This document shows positions 10,765 to 22,021 of a DNA stretch of 64,000 bases, one piece after another; position 1 is the first letter of the stretch, and every line of letters starts with the position of its first letter. The stretch lies in NCBI RefSeq assembly GCF_964019765.1, contig NZ_OZ026461.1, positions 682,001 through 746,000 on the forward strand, read 5' to 3'. The translations under genes were made by a program, and so were the position numbers. This stretch comes from Spiroplasma endosymbiont of Panorpa germanica (GTDB lineage Bacteria; Bacillota_I; Bacilli_A; Mycoplasmatales; Mycoplasmataceae). The notes beneath the pieces were generated by a model that saw nothing but the letters and a program-made list of their open reading frames with translations, had not been told where the DNA came from and did no database searches.

Positions 10765-11697
10765 TTAAATATCTTTTAAAATTTTCTCAACCTCGATGTC
10801 ATTAAGTGGGAAATGACGAACATTCTTCATAATTTTAAAATTAAGATTACTAAAATTTGCTATTTTTTTTGCTATTTTTTTTGGATTAACGAGTCTATCA
10901 CTATCACCTTGAATAACTTCCACCTTATCTGAATTTTTACTCAAAGCTTTTCAAAACCTTCTTTGTAAAGTATTGAATTGATAAAACTCTCTAACACTAA
11001 TAAAACCTGAGTCAGCAAGACTTTTCTTATAATTTTGCATCCCCACATTGTTTTCCATTAAGTCTAAGGGTTCATAATTTAACGGTATAAGTTTTTGAGA
11101 ATTAAAAATTGTTCCTCAAAAAATTCTAGAATTTGCTTTTGATAAACTTTGATAAAATATTTTATTACTTAAACTAGCTAATATAACTTTTTCAACATTC
11201 ACTAGTCCCATGACTTCTTGAGTTAATAGCGATCCCAAACCGGTTCCCAAAATAATTAACTTCTGATCTGGATATTTATTTATCAAGTAAGTCACAACTT
11301 GTTTGACATCAAATAAGTGTTTACCTAGGTTATGATACTTTTCAATCTCATTTTTACCATGACCTCTTAAATCAAAACTGACCACTGAGGTGGCAGGATT
11401 TTTCTTTAACATATATTCTTCAATGTTATCGAATTGTCGTGATGAAAATCCTAGATCGTGAATACACAAAATAATTTTATCCCCTTTTGGATTAATTTCT
11501 CCAAACCAGTTTAATTTAAAGTTATCTATATTGATAAATCATTTCTTTTTAATCAGTTCTGGGGCATGGTTTTTTTGATATCGATATTTTAAGCTATTGA
11601 AAATAAATAATTTGATAACTAAACCTAAAATTATTATGAATAAAAGGAAACCTAAAGCGGCAAATAAGAATATTGTTATAACTTGAATGAATGTCAA
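10765..11697 (-). CDS. Membrane-anchored alpha/beta hydrolase-fold protein lacking the nucleophile serine
   Basis: Encodes 310 residues. An N-terminal membrane segment (about 5-30) is followed by an alpha/beta-hydrolase fold of the monoacylglycerol-lipase type: CIHDLGFSS oxyanion-loop region, FDLRGHGKN, the acid Asp in QGDSDRLVNP and the late His in RHFPLND. The nucleophile elbow GxSxG reads GTGLG (151-155), with Gly153 (codon GGT) where Ser is expected; AGT would be Ser, one base away. Start TTG 11697 was chosen because GGAG precedes it by seven bases and no ATG fits. Either a non-catalytic relative or a recent loss. Confidence 0.8.
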
Positions 11698-11737
11698 TTT
11701 AAAGCTCCGTTCTGTACTATTTTTTTAAAATAATATT

Positions 11738-12508
11738 TTATTCTCTTACAAAAACTCGGTTTAAAGCTAAAACCTCATTATTGTCATTAATATTAATAAT
11801 AACTCCACAAAATTGACCAGCACCCTTAGCTGGCTTAAAGCGACTCGGAAGACCTGTTTTTTCTTTTCTAATAACATCTTCAGGTTCGACTCCAATAATT
11901 GAGTTTATTGGACCTGTCATTCCCAAGTCAGTTATGTATCCAGTTCCTTTTGGCAATATCATTTCATCTGCTGTTTGAACGTGAGTATGTGTTCCAACTA
12001 GAGCTGTAATTTTACCATCATAGTTTCAAGCAAAAGCCATTTTCTCAGCACTAGCTTCACCGTGGAAATCTACTAAATGAATATCGCAAGGAGCTGAATT
12101 TTGGATTAATTCATCAAAAGCTTGATATGGATTTTCTGCTGGATCCATGAAACTACGACCAATTAGATTTGTGACTCTCACTTTTTTATTTAAACAATTA
12201 ACAACAATTGAACCTGGTCCAGGTGTGAAGGGATTCATATTTAAAGGTTTTAAAAGATTTGAGTAATTATCAATATAATCAATAACTTCACTATTTTTGA
12301 AAATATGGTTACCTGATGTGACAATGTCCACACCATTTTTAATTAATTCCAAAAAATGTTTTTCTGAAATTGACTTACCGTGAGTTACATTCTCTCCGTT
12401 ACCAATTACTAAATCTATATTATTACTTTCCTTAAATTTAAGCAAATATTTTTCAATCATTTCGCGACCTTTTGAAGCATAAATATCTCCAATCATTAAA
12501 ACTTTCAT
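11738..12508 (-). CDS. ymdB: YmdB-family metallophosphoesterase
   Basis: Encodes 256 residues. YmdB of Bacillus subtilis is a 2',3'-cyclic nucleotide phosphodiesterase affecting developmental and RNA-turnover pathways. Metal ligands are seen as Asp8 (GDIYASKGR), Glu39-Asn40 (NGENVTHG), Asn67-His68 (GNH), His in VDFHGE, and a final GTHTHVQT motif that spans a TGA Trp codon. Start ATG 12508 follows directly on the TAA of ylxM (TAAATG), with AAGGAG at the end of ylxM. Confidence 0.93.
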
Positions 12509-12838
12509 TTAAATCTCCTTCTCAATTTTTTTTAAAATTTCTTGGACAACCAAATTGTCATTATCCTTGTACTGATTGATGATGTTTTGTAAATTTTTGA
12601 GTAAATTCAATGAACCTATTTTTTGCTCACACTCTTCTAGTAATTTAATGGCATTTTTAATGCTATCAAAAACTGCTGCTCGTGAAATTTCGTGCTCTTC
12701 GGCAATTTCTTGTAAAGAAAAGTCCTCAAAGAAATAAAATTCAAAATATTTTTTTTGCTTTGAAGTTAAAAACTCTTTGTAAATATCAAAAAGCTCAACT
12801 ACAAAATCATTTTTCTCAAAATTATTCACTATCATCAT
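12509..12838 (-). CDS. ylxM: YlxM / p13-like helix-turn-helix protein (UPF0122)
   Basis: Encodes 109 residues. Family members are putative DNA-binding proteins encoded with signal recognition particle genes. The FSLQEIAEEHEISRAAVFD segment is a sigma-70 region-4-like helix-turn-helix. It overlaps the end of ftsY by 17 bases. Starts at ATG 12838, ATG 12835 or GTG 12829 are all possible. The position after ftsY is the usual one, but ffh, which follows in Bacillus, is absent and ymdB stands in its place. Confidence 0.85.
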   Translation of the reverse strand: MMIVNNFEKNDFVVELFDIYKEFLTSKQKKYFEFYFFEDFSLQEIAEEHEISRAAVFDSIKNAIKLLEECEQKIGSLNLLKNLQNIINQYKDNDNLVVQEILKKIEKEI

Positions 12839-13805
12839 CCATAAAGTCAGCAGCTAAATAATAAACATAGTCATCAACATCAAATGGTTCAATATCATCA
12901 ATTTGTTCACCAACACCAATCATTTTAACTGGAATATTTAGTAAGTCTTTGATTGCCAGTGCAATTCCACCCTTGCTAGTTCCATCCATTTTGGTTAAAA
13001 TAATTCCTGTCACATTAGTGGTTTCAGAAAAAGCTTTAGCTTGAGAAACTCCATTTTGTCCCGTGGTTGCATCAATAACTAAAAGGCGTTCATGAGGTGT
13101 GTTTTTATATTTACGCTCAATGATATTTTGCATTTTTTCTAACTCTCTCATTAGATGTTCTTTATTTTGTAAACGACCCGCAGTATCAATTAATAGTAAG
13201 TCATATTTTTCATTTTCAGCTTTTTCCAGGGCATCAAAAACCACGCTAGCTGGATCTTGGTTAACTTTTTTACCTCTAATTAAATCAACACCACTTAACC
13301 TATTATCAACTCACTCTTGTAATTGTTCTCCAGCTCCAGCACGAAAAGTATCTGCTGCCGCAATTAAAACTTTATTATTGTTTTTAGCATAAAAGTTGGC
13401 GATTTTAGCTAAACTAGTGGTTTTTCCCGTACCATTAACCCCAACCATCATAAATATGTTCAAACGTCCTTTAACAAAGTTTAATTCTGATTTAAACTTC
13501 CCTGAGTCAACATAGGCATCATATAATTCTTCAATTAAAATTTCTTTAATATCTTGGAAACTGTCTTTACGTTTAACTTTCTTTTGAACCGCGTTAGATA
13601 TTTTCACAACCATTCCCATTCCCATATCAGTGGAAATTAAGATATTTTCCAATTCTTCAAAGAATTCGCTATCTGCCTCTTTATATTTCTTTGAAAGTTT
13701 TTTGATGTCTTTTGAAAAACTTAAACTTTTTTTAATTTCGCGATGTTTAATTTTATCTTTTTTCTTTTGTTCTCTTTTATCCTTTAAATTCTGTCAAAAA
13801 CCCAT
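12822..13805 (-). CDS. ftsY: Signal recognition particle receptor FtsY
   Basis: Encodes 327 residues. FtsY docks SRP-ribosome complexes at the membrane through its NG GTPase domain. Walker A GVNGTGKTTS, DTFRAGAGEQL, DTAGRLQNKEHL and TKMDGTSKGG are all present. The acidic A domain of enterobacterial FtsY is absent; a lysine-rich N-terminus of about 30 residues probably binds the membrane instead. Start ATG 13805 with AAAGGGG upstream. It begins a new unit after the pst-phoU terminator. Confidence 0.95.
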
Positions 13806-13870
13806 ATATTAAAATACCCCTTTATCTATTTAATTGTATATTATTTTACTCTTAGTTAAAATACCATAAA

Positions 13871-13894
13871 AAAAACTTTAGCGAACTAAAGTTT
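13871..13894 (-). terminator. Terminator of the pst-phoU operon
   Basis: A perfect nine-pair hairpin AAACTTTAG / CTAAAGTTT (13873-13894) with a four-base loop is followed on the minus strand by a T run. It overlaps the phoU stop codon. Confidence 0.85.
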
Positions 13895-14576
13895 ATTTAA
13901 AATCAACATCATCCACGAAAACTTCATCAAACTTACCAGTTCTAATAAAATTCAAGATTTCCTCAATATTTACTAAGTGGTCTCCTGCACGCTCTAAATT
14001 TCTTAGCTCACGAATTGCGTTAATGAAAATTATTGATTGTTTAGGGGCATTCTTCTTAGAATTTTCAATCTCTGATACTAGCAAATCATTTAGTTCAGAT
14101 AACTGAGAATCAAGGATTTTTCGTAAATCTAGCACCTTTTTTCTTTGATCATTTTCATAATTTTCAAACAAAGTTGAAATAAAGTTTAACATTTGATTCA
14201 CCAAGTCAAACATTCGTGAAATATAACCAATTTCGATCTCACCGGGTTGATAGTTAATGTAAAACATGCAAACTAATTTTGCATAGTCAGCAATTCTTTC
14301 AATTTCACGACTAATTAAAATTGAACCAACAGCCAATCGCAAATCTCCGGCCACCATTTGTTGTTTGGCAATTTTTCAAAGAGCCATATTGGTGAACTTA
14401 TTTTGTTGTTGGTCTATTAACTTATCCCCAATAATAACTTTATTGGCTAAATCAATATCGCGTTTTTCCATCGCTTCAAAAGCTCGAGCATATTGAGATT
14501 TAGTTGATTCAACAAGATTGCTTATATCTTTTTTGATGACATTTACGTCATTATCTAGTATTTTGTTGTATGACAT
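13893..14576 (-). CDS. phoU: PhoU phosphate-transport regulator
   Basis: Encodes 227 residues, the usual length of two three-helix PhoU bundles. The family restrains the Pst transporter and, where present, the PhoR kinase. Conserved segments include RDIDLANKVIIGD, the DLRLAVGSILISREIERIADYA stretch of the first bundle (14270-14350) and RNLERAGDHLVNI of the second. No two-component genes are visible in the window, so it probably acts on the transporter. It starts seven bases after pstB. Confidence 0.92.
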
Positions 14577-14583
14577 CTAACTT

Positions 14584-15576
14584 TTATCCAAATCTACCTG
14601 AAATGTAATCTTCAGTTTTCTTATTTTTTGGGTTGGTAAATATTTTTTTGGTGCGGTCGTACTCAATCAATTCCCCTGAAAGGAAAAAGGCTGTGTAATC
14701 ACTTACTCTAGTCGCTTGAGCCATTGAATGAGTTACTATTACTATTGTATATTCTTTTTTAAGTTTTAAAATCAATTCTTCAACCTTTAATGTGGCAATT
14801 GGATCTAATGCACTTGTTGGTTCATCCATTAGTAATATTTTGGGACGCATCGCAATTGCGCGAGCAATACAAAGTCGTTGTTGTTGACCCCCAGATAGTC
14901 CTAATGCTGAATCCTTTAAGTAGTCTTTAACATCATCTCAAAGGGCTGCTTTTTTCAAAGAATCTTCTACTAATTGATTAATAACTTGCTTGTCGCGAAT
15001 CCCTTGACTTCTTGGTCCAAAAGCAACATTATCAAAAATTGAAATCGGGAAGGGATTAGCCTTTTGAAAAACCATTCCAACTTCTGTTCGCAAACGAGCC
15101 ACATTAATTCCTGGTTCATAAATATTAACACCATTCACAATAATAGAACCATTTATGACAATGTTTTCCACCAAATCATTCATTCGATTAATCGATCTTA
15201 AAAGTGTTGATTTTCCACAACCACTTGGCCCAATAAAAGCTGTAACTGTATTCTCTTTAATTTTCATATTAATTTTTGAAAGAGCTTGTTTATTTCCCAT
15301 TGAATAATAGAAATCAAGATCTTCAACTTCAATTACGTTTTCACGATCTTTTAGAGCTACTTTCTTAGGAGCATTAAAAAGCTCAGCTTCATTAATGTGC
15401 TTTACTTCAATATTATTTTTGAAGGAAGTTTTTTTAGCTTCGACTTCAGCCGCTTTAGCTTGTTTTTTCAAGTGCTTATTCTCTTTAGCATTTAATTCTT
15501 TAGTTGTTAAAACATCTTCAAAAACGTTCGTCGTTTCTGCTGTATGAGTAATATCTTTTTCTTTATTTACTATCAT
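14584..15576 (-). CDS. pstB: Phosphate ABC transporter ATPase PstB with long N-terminal extension
   Basis: Encodes 330 residues; PstB proteins are normally about 250. Residues 1-80 are a lysine- and glutamate-rich extension without homology that I recognise. The ATPase follows, with Walker [10 protein letters not shown] (116-124), a Q loop in FQKANPFP, signature LSGGQQQRL and Walker [14 protein letters not shown]. The start codon overlaps the end of the permease gene by 14 bases, so expression is coupled. An internal start near residue 75 would remove the extension, but no good SD is visible there. Confidence 0.93.
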
Positions 15577-17722
15577 TTTTAGATTTTCCCTCCTTCAAAA
15601 TATTTTTGATGATTTTTTTGTTGCGCTTATGATTTGCTATTATTATTTTATTCCTTTTTATGTTAAATAATAACAAGAATCGTTTAAATCTAACCGAAAT
15701 TGAGTGACCAAAGCGTTTAAAGTCATTCTTATAGTTGTGTTTGAAGATTCTCCTAAACACCTCAGCCCAGTATACTCCAAATTTTACTGGTCGGTAACGT
15801 GGATCTAATTTTACTGAAATTGTTTTACTAATGTAATTTAAAAATAAAACTAATAACAATGTGACCATGGCAAGTTGGTAAGCAACTCCCATAGTTTTTC
15901 CACCACCACCTTCAGCGGCCATCATATAAATTTGTGTTGTCATTGTTGCACCCGGAGATAAAAATCCTTCTGTTGGATATCGTACGGCTGTTCCAAGTGT
16001 TAGATAAACCGGAGCTGATTCACCAATAATTCTTGAAATTGCTAAAATAGATCCAGTTAAAATTCCTTTTAATGCGTTGGGGATTACAACTTTAATTAGT
16101 GTCATTGTTTTACTTAAACCCATTCCAATTGCAGCTTCACGATAAGAAGCTGGAACAGCAATAATTGCATCCTTAAAAGAAGTAATTAGTGTGGGCAGAA
16201 TTACTAGTGTCATTGTTAAGCTGGATGCAAAGATTGACATTGGTAATCCCAGGGTAACTATGAAGATTGTAAGTCCAAATACCCCGAATACAATACTTGG
16301 TGTTGAGGCTAGAACATTAATTGAAAAGTCAATTGTTTTTGTGAAACGACTTTGAGGACGAGCGTATTCTGCTAAATATATCGCCACTATTAAGGCCAGC
16401 GGAAAGGCAAATAACATCGTTGAGAGCACTAAGAATAAAGTTACTAACATGGTCGCAAAAATACCAGCTTTTTGTCCTTCAAATTCAAGGAAATAATTAA
16501 AGCCAAAGCCAATAAAACCTTTAATGATAACTGTAGTAATGATTCACAGCGTAAATGATACCACAATTGCGGTGGCTAAAATCATTAATAATTTTTTTCA
16601 AAAGCTGTAGAATTTTTTGTATCCCGTCCTCATCGCTGAAGATCTCACCAAAATTCCTAACTTCAAATCTTCATATTGATATTCATGATTTTCATTTTCT
16701 TGTTCAGCATTTTTATTAATCATTTTTGAACGACTGCGGTTATTGCGTTTTTTTGTATTAAGATTGGTGATAGCTATTATTGATAGGTTTATGATTATTA
16801 CTATAATGAACAATACTAAACCAATTGCATAAAGTGCTGACTCATGAGTTGATCCGTGATTTTCAAGCATTTCCAATCCAATTGTTCCCGCTAGAGTTCT
16901 AACAGATGAGAAGATAAATCCCAAGAAACCGTCATCTGTATTTAAACCAATTGTTGAGTTACCAGCAATCAAAATTACTGCCATGGTTTCCCCAATAATA
17001 CGAGCCATTCCGGTAATTATTGCTCCAATAATTCTTGGTCTAGCTGAACGTCTAACAACTTTAAATGTGGTATATTCTTTTGATAAACCCAAACCTAATG
17101 CCGCAAAACGATAACCATCAGGAACCGAGTCAATTGCATTAATTGATAAAGTAATCATTGTTGGTAGAGCCATAAAGGCTAAAGTAAATCCAGCGGTCAT
17201 TAAATTTCCTGGTGAAGCTGCTCCCATTTTAACAAAAATAGTCCCAATTTGATCTAGGGCGAAAAGTCCAAAAACAACTGAAGGTATTCCTGCTAAAAGT
17301 TGAATAATAGTAATAATTGTTCTTTTCGATTTTCCTGAAAGATATTCGCAAATGAACAGTGAAGTATAAATGGTTAATGGAACTGCAAATAATAGCGCAA
17401 TCCCCAACATCGCCAATGTTGAAATAATAATACTAAAAATACCATAACTGGCATCGGGGTCATTATCAGCTCCTGGGCGTCATTTACTTGTAAATATAAA
17501 TTTAAAAAATCCAAATTCGCTTAAGCTGGGAACAGATTTATAAATAATGAAACTCACTAATAACACCAACATTAAAATAACCAACGAAGTAATCATTATA
17601 ATAGAAAACTTTGAGGCTGCATCTAGTTTTGAAGTCTTAACTTTTGGTAAACCAGATTTGTTGGGTTTCTTAGGCTTCGGATTTAACTCTACTTTAGTAT
17701 CGTCAATCTTTGTTGTCGTCAT
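15563..17722 (-). CDS. pstA: Fused phosphate permease PstC-PstA
   Basis: One 719-residue chain when TGA is Trp: the frame is open through 16451-16597, which joins what would be separate PstC and PstA proteins. The N-terminal cytosolic lysine-rich tail and first membrane segment lead into a PstC-like half (about 1-310), with the permease motif around GLGLSKEYTTFKVV. A PstA-like half follows (about 375-630) with GMGLSKTMTLIKVV. A basic tail of about 85 residues ends the protein. A fused permease of similar length is known from Mycoplasma pneumoniae. Start ATG 17722 with AAAGGTAGG upstream. Confidence 0.92.
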
Positions 17723-17759
17723 TTAAGTACCTACCTTTAATAAATTAGCGTCCAGCTAA

Positions 17760-18887
17760 TTATCTATTTTGTGGATTTAATACCACTTTTCTAATTAATC
17801 CTTCTTGTTTAAAGATATCGATTAGTAAGCCATCGTCGCGTGATTCTTCGATAATTCAAATCAAAAATTCAGTAATGTCATTAATTTTTTTATGATAGCT
17901 GTTGAAAATTGCTATAAAAGGTCTTTGAAATTGATAAATTTTATCATGAATTGCCTCAGTGTTATTTGGCATTTCTTTAGATTCTGGATTCTTTAAATCA
18001 GTAACCGGGGCGTTTTCTCAATCATCTCCTGAATCAACTGGATTTGCTAAACGAATGTTGTCAACTGCAGTTAATCTAATTCCTGATTCTCTGGTAATTG
18101 AAGGTATAAATGCATAAGAAATATAACCAAATCCCCCTGAGGAAACCATTTGCAACATCATTCCATTTGAGTTAACAACGTTAGCAGAAGGCATTTCTTT
18201 AACACCGGTTAAACTTGAAAAGGCATCCCTTGTTCCCGAACCATCTTCTCGAGTTATCGGAAGAATTCTAGTATTTGGAACTCTGTCAACAATTTCTTGA
18301 TCAATTGGTTCAAAGCTATTATCTTTAACGAATTGAGCCAACTCTCTTCATGTACTTTTGTTATCATAAATTTTTTGTAACATTTCCTTTGAACTTGCTT
18401 GATCTTTTTTGGAAAAAACAAAGTTTAAGTTTTTTGACAAAATATCATCTCACCCTGATGGGGGATTATAAATGATGGCAATGGCATCAACTGCAAATTC
18501 TAAACTAAGAGTATTGTCAAACTTTTCAATTTCCTTCAAAGACATAGCAACACTTGATTGTCCGTTTGTTATTTTATCCTCTTGGGCTGGAGTTTGATTC
18601 CACTTACCAGTTGTTAAAGTCGAATCGCTAGCCTCCTTAGAAATAAAACCAATTTCATAACTACCATTTTGAACTCCAACAACTCCTGCTTGACTTCCTG
18701 TTGAATTGTAAACAAAATCCTTTTTAGTATCCTTGTAATAAGAATTTGTTAATTTTTGCATAACTGGGTTAACACTAGTGCTACCGCCCAAAATATGGGC
18801 ATTTTTTGGAATAACCAGGGTTCAAATTCATAATGCTGTTAACAATATAAAAATTGATGATAATCAGATTGCAATTTTTTTTGTCAT
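17760..18887 (-). CDS. pstS: Phosphate-binding protein PstS, membrane-anchored and without lipobox
   Basis: Encodes 375 residues. It starts with a single hydrophobic segment (about 5-27) but there is no Cys, so it seems to be held by an uncleaved anchor rather than as a lipoprotein. The phosphate-binding GGSTSVNP and GSGTRDAF motifs are clear, and the STGSQAGV loop is present. Start ATG 18887 has GGAGG five bases away. First gene of pstS - pstC/A - pstB - phoU, placed 24 bases after the smc stop, so it may also be read through from smc. Confidence 0.92.
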
Positions 18888-18911
18888 ATTACCTCCATGG
18901 GTTATTTAATT

Positions 18912-21869
18912 TTATTCTTCTTGATTAGTGATTAAATTTTTAGCCTCAACTAACTTAATTTGAACAATTTTAGTAATCCCTTTAGCTTCCATAGTTGCTC
19001 CAAATAAAACTTCACAATTTTCCATTGTCCCTGTTCTATGAGTTACAACAATAAATTGTGTATTGTTTGTAAATGATTTTAAGTACTTAGCAAATCTTTC
19101 CACGTTAGCTTGGTCTAACGGCGCTTCTACCTCATCTAATATTACCATTGGTATTGGACGTACTTTTAGAATTGAGAATAAAACCGATAGTGCAACCATT
19201 GATTTTTCTCCCCCAGAAAGCAAGTTAATATTATTTATTTTTTTACCTGGTGGATTAATTTTAATATCAATTCCTGAGTTTAAAAGATCTTCGGGATCTG
19301 TATAAATTATTTTAGCAGTTCCCCCTCCAAATAGAGTGGCAAAAGTTTCAGGCAATGCCAAGTTAACTTCGCTAATAACCTTTTTAAATTGGATAACCAT
19401 TTGATTGTCCATGTTTAAAATAGCTTCTTGTAGGTTTTTAATACTCATTTGAACATCATTTGTTTCTTTTGAATAAAACTCATAACGATCATTTTCTTCC
19501 ATAAAGGTTTCAATAGCATCAAGGTTTACATGACCTAGATTTTTTATCTCATTTGATAAGTCTAAAATTTGTCTTCTAGTGTCCTCTTCGTTGGTAATTT
19601 CAACTTGAATATTTTCACTAGCTGTTTCAAAAGTAATTCCGTAGTTTTGAACTAAACGATCTGAAGCTGAATTTAGTTTTTCACTAATTAAAGCAGCATC
19701 ACGCTTTGATTCATATTCTTTTTCCTTTAAAGCACCTAAAAGTTTTCTCTTTTCATTGGCTGATTCATTTAGTGAATTTTGTCGCTCCAAAGATTTGTCT
19801 TTTAAAGAACGCGAAACATTTAACTTTTGTTGTAATTCTTCTTTTAAATTATCAGCATCAATAATTTCTTGAGTGATTTGTAGAATTTCTTCTTCTAAAG
19901 TCGACATTACACTATTTTGGTTTTCAATATCTTTACCAGTAATGATTCGATATTCCGACTTAGCGTCTTCAATGTCTTGGTTAAGAATTTCAATATTTTT
20001 ACGAGATGCTCCGATAAAAGATAATTTTTGAGAAATCTCTTCACGTAATTTTTCTGAAGTTGATTTTAAGTTATTAATTGATTGAACAGTTTGATTTTGT
20101 TCTTCTCCTAGTTGTAATAACTTTTCTTCAATTTCTTTTATCATTGAAGCGTTGTTTAATGAAGTTATTTTAATTCTTCGAGAACCCCCAACGATTGCTC
20201 CGTTAGGTAAAATTCTTTCTCCATCCAAAGTTGAAATATGTAAACGGTAGTTAACCAACTTAGCCATTTCTCTAGCGGCATCAAAATTAGAAACCACAAC
20301 ACTAGTCCCTAAAATATAGTCAATTGCTTTTCTAAATTTATTATCGATTTTAACCAAATCACTGGCAAAACCTACAAATCCGTTAGCATTTTTAATTACA
20401 AATTTTTGATCATCTGCAATAAAGTTTGGTTTAATTGTGTCTAATGGTAAGAAGGTTGCATAACCAGCTTTGTTAACCTTTAAGAATCTAATGATTTCTT
20501 TTGCTGACTCACCTGAATCAATCACAATATTTTGTAGGGCTGCTTGAATTAGCGAACCAATTGCTTGTTCATGCATTTTTTCAACTGAAATTAAATCTTG
20601 AATTGTGCCATAAACTCCTGGCAGGTTATTTTTGTTATTTAAAACACTTTTTACTCCGTCAAATAAATCATCATTTGATGCTTGTTTTTGGCGAATTGAT
20701 TCAAGCGATGATTCTAGTTTAGCAATCCCGCGATCAATTTGTCCTAGACCTTCGTTTTTAGCATCTAAATCTTTGGTAGTGCTTGAAAGTTGATTATTTA
20801 ATTGTTCATTATCTAAGCTTAATTTTTCAAGTTTTGTTAATTCTGACTCTAAGTTCATTTTTAACTTTTTATTTTCGCTTAATAGTTGATCTGCTTTAAA
20901 TTCTTCATTTCCTGTTGAAACGTTTTTTTGTTGATTTTCTAAAGCTAATTTTCTAACTTTTAAATTACCAATCTTTTCAATAATGCTTGTGAACTCATCG
21001 TTTAGTTTCACAATTTCTCTTTCACTTTTATAATTTTGCTTGGCTATTTGATTGAATTCGTTTTCTTCGCTTTCAGTTTTTTGCGCCAAGTCCAAAATGC
21101 TATTTTTTAATTCTAATTTTTGTTGATTTAAAGAAACTAATTTTTGTTCATAAATTTCAATATCCTTAACCAAAATTGCAATTTCAATGTTTTTTAGTTT
21201 TTCAAATTTTTCTTGATAAATTTTAGCCTTTTCTGATTGGTTTTTAAGATTAGGTAACTTTCTTTCAATTTCATTAATAATGTCATTTAGACGATCAAGA
21301 TTTTCTTGAGTACGTGCTAATTTACGAATTGATTCTAATTTACGTTTTTTATATTTAGCAATCCCTGCTGCTTCATCGAATAATTCTCTTCTTTCATCAG
21401 GTTTTGATTCTACAAATTTATTAACAGTTCCCTGAGAAATAATAGCCAAACTAGACTTTGTTAATCCAGTTTCTAAAGCGATATCTTGAATATCTTTTAA
21501 CCTAACACGATTCTTATTAATGAAAAATTCGCTCTCTTTTGAGATTCTAAAATAACGACGAGTAATTTCAATTTCGTTGTAATCTAAACTTGAAAACTTT
21601 CTATCTGAATTATTGAAAGTAAGGGTAACCTCGGCCATATTCAATGGGGCACGATTGGCACTACCAGAGAACACGATATCTTCCATATTATCACTTCGCA
21701 ATGATTTTGAAGATTGTTCCCCTAAGCATCAACGAATCGCATCATTGATATTAGACTTACCCGATCCATTTGGACCTACAACACCAGTCATTTCATAGTC
21801 AAAATTTAGTGTAGTTGGCTCAGCAAATGATTTAAAACCAAATGCCTCAATTTTCTTTAAAAATAGCAT
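18912..21869 (-). CDS. smc: Chromosome segregation ATPase SMC
   Basis: Encodes 985 residues, shorter than the 1186 of Bacillus subtilis because the coiled coils are shortened. Walker [10 protein letters not shown] is near residue 32. Two long coiled-coil arms flank a hinge at about residues 390-530 ([10 protein letters not shown] to [11 protein letters not shown]). The C-terminal signature [12 protein letters not shown] and Walker [12 protein letters not shown] complete the head. ATG 21869 is chosen because AAAGG lies nine bases before it; two further in-frame ATG codons just upstream touch the SD and are less likely. ScpA and ScpB are not in this window. Confidence 0.95.
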
Positions 21870-21911
21870 ATTCATCATCCTTTTGGTAATACCCGTTAAT
21901 TAACTTTGATA

Positions 21912-21917
21912 ATTATA
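21912..21917 (-). promoter_or_regulatory. Possible -10 element of smc
   Basis: TATAAT on the minus strand, 42 bases before the smc start codon, in a pure A/T stretch. No convincing -35 element is seen, so this is only suggestive. Confidence 0.35.
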
Positions 21918-21975
21918 TATTATTTTTTGCTTCTATTAAAAAAATAATACATAATAATTTTTATTCAATATATAA

Positions 21976-22016
21976 AATAAAAACTATTTAAGAGAAGAAG
22001 TTTTCTTAAATAGTTT
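21976..22016 (-). terminator. Terminator of plsX-rnc
   Basis: A 13-pair perfect stem, AAACTATTTAAGA with its complement (21981-22016), is followed on the minus strand by TTTTTATTTT. It separates rnc from smc. Confidence 0.85.
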
Positions 22017-22021
22017 CTTAA

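Noticed and set aside
15563-17722. Separate pstC and pstA genes
   Set aside because: The frame is open through 16451-16597 with no TAA or TAG, so a single fused protein is the simpler reading.
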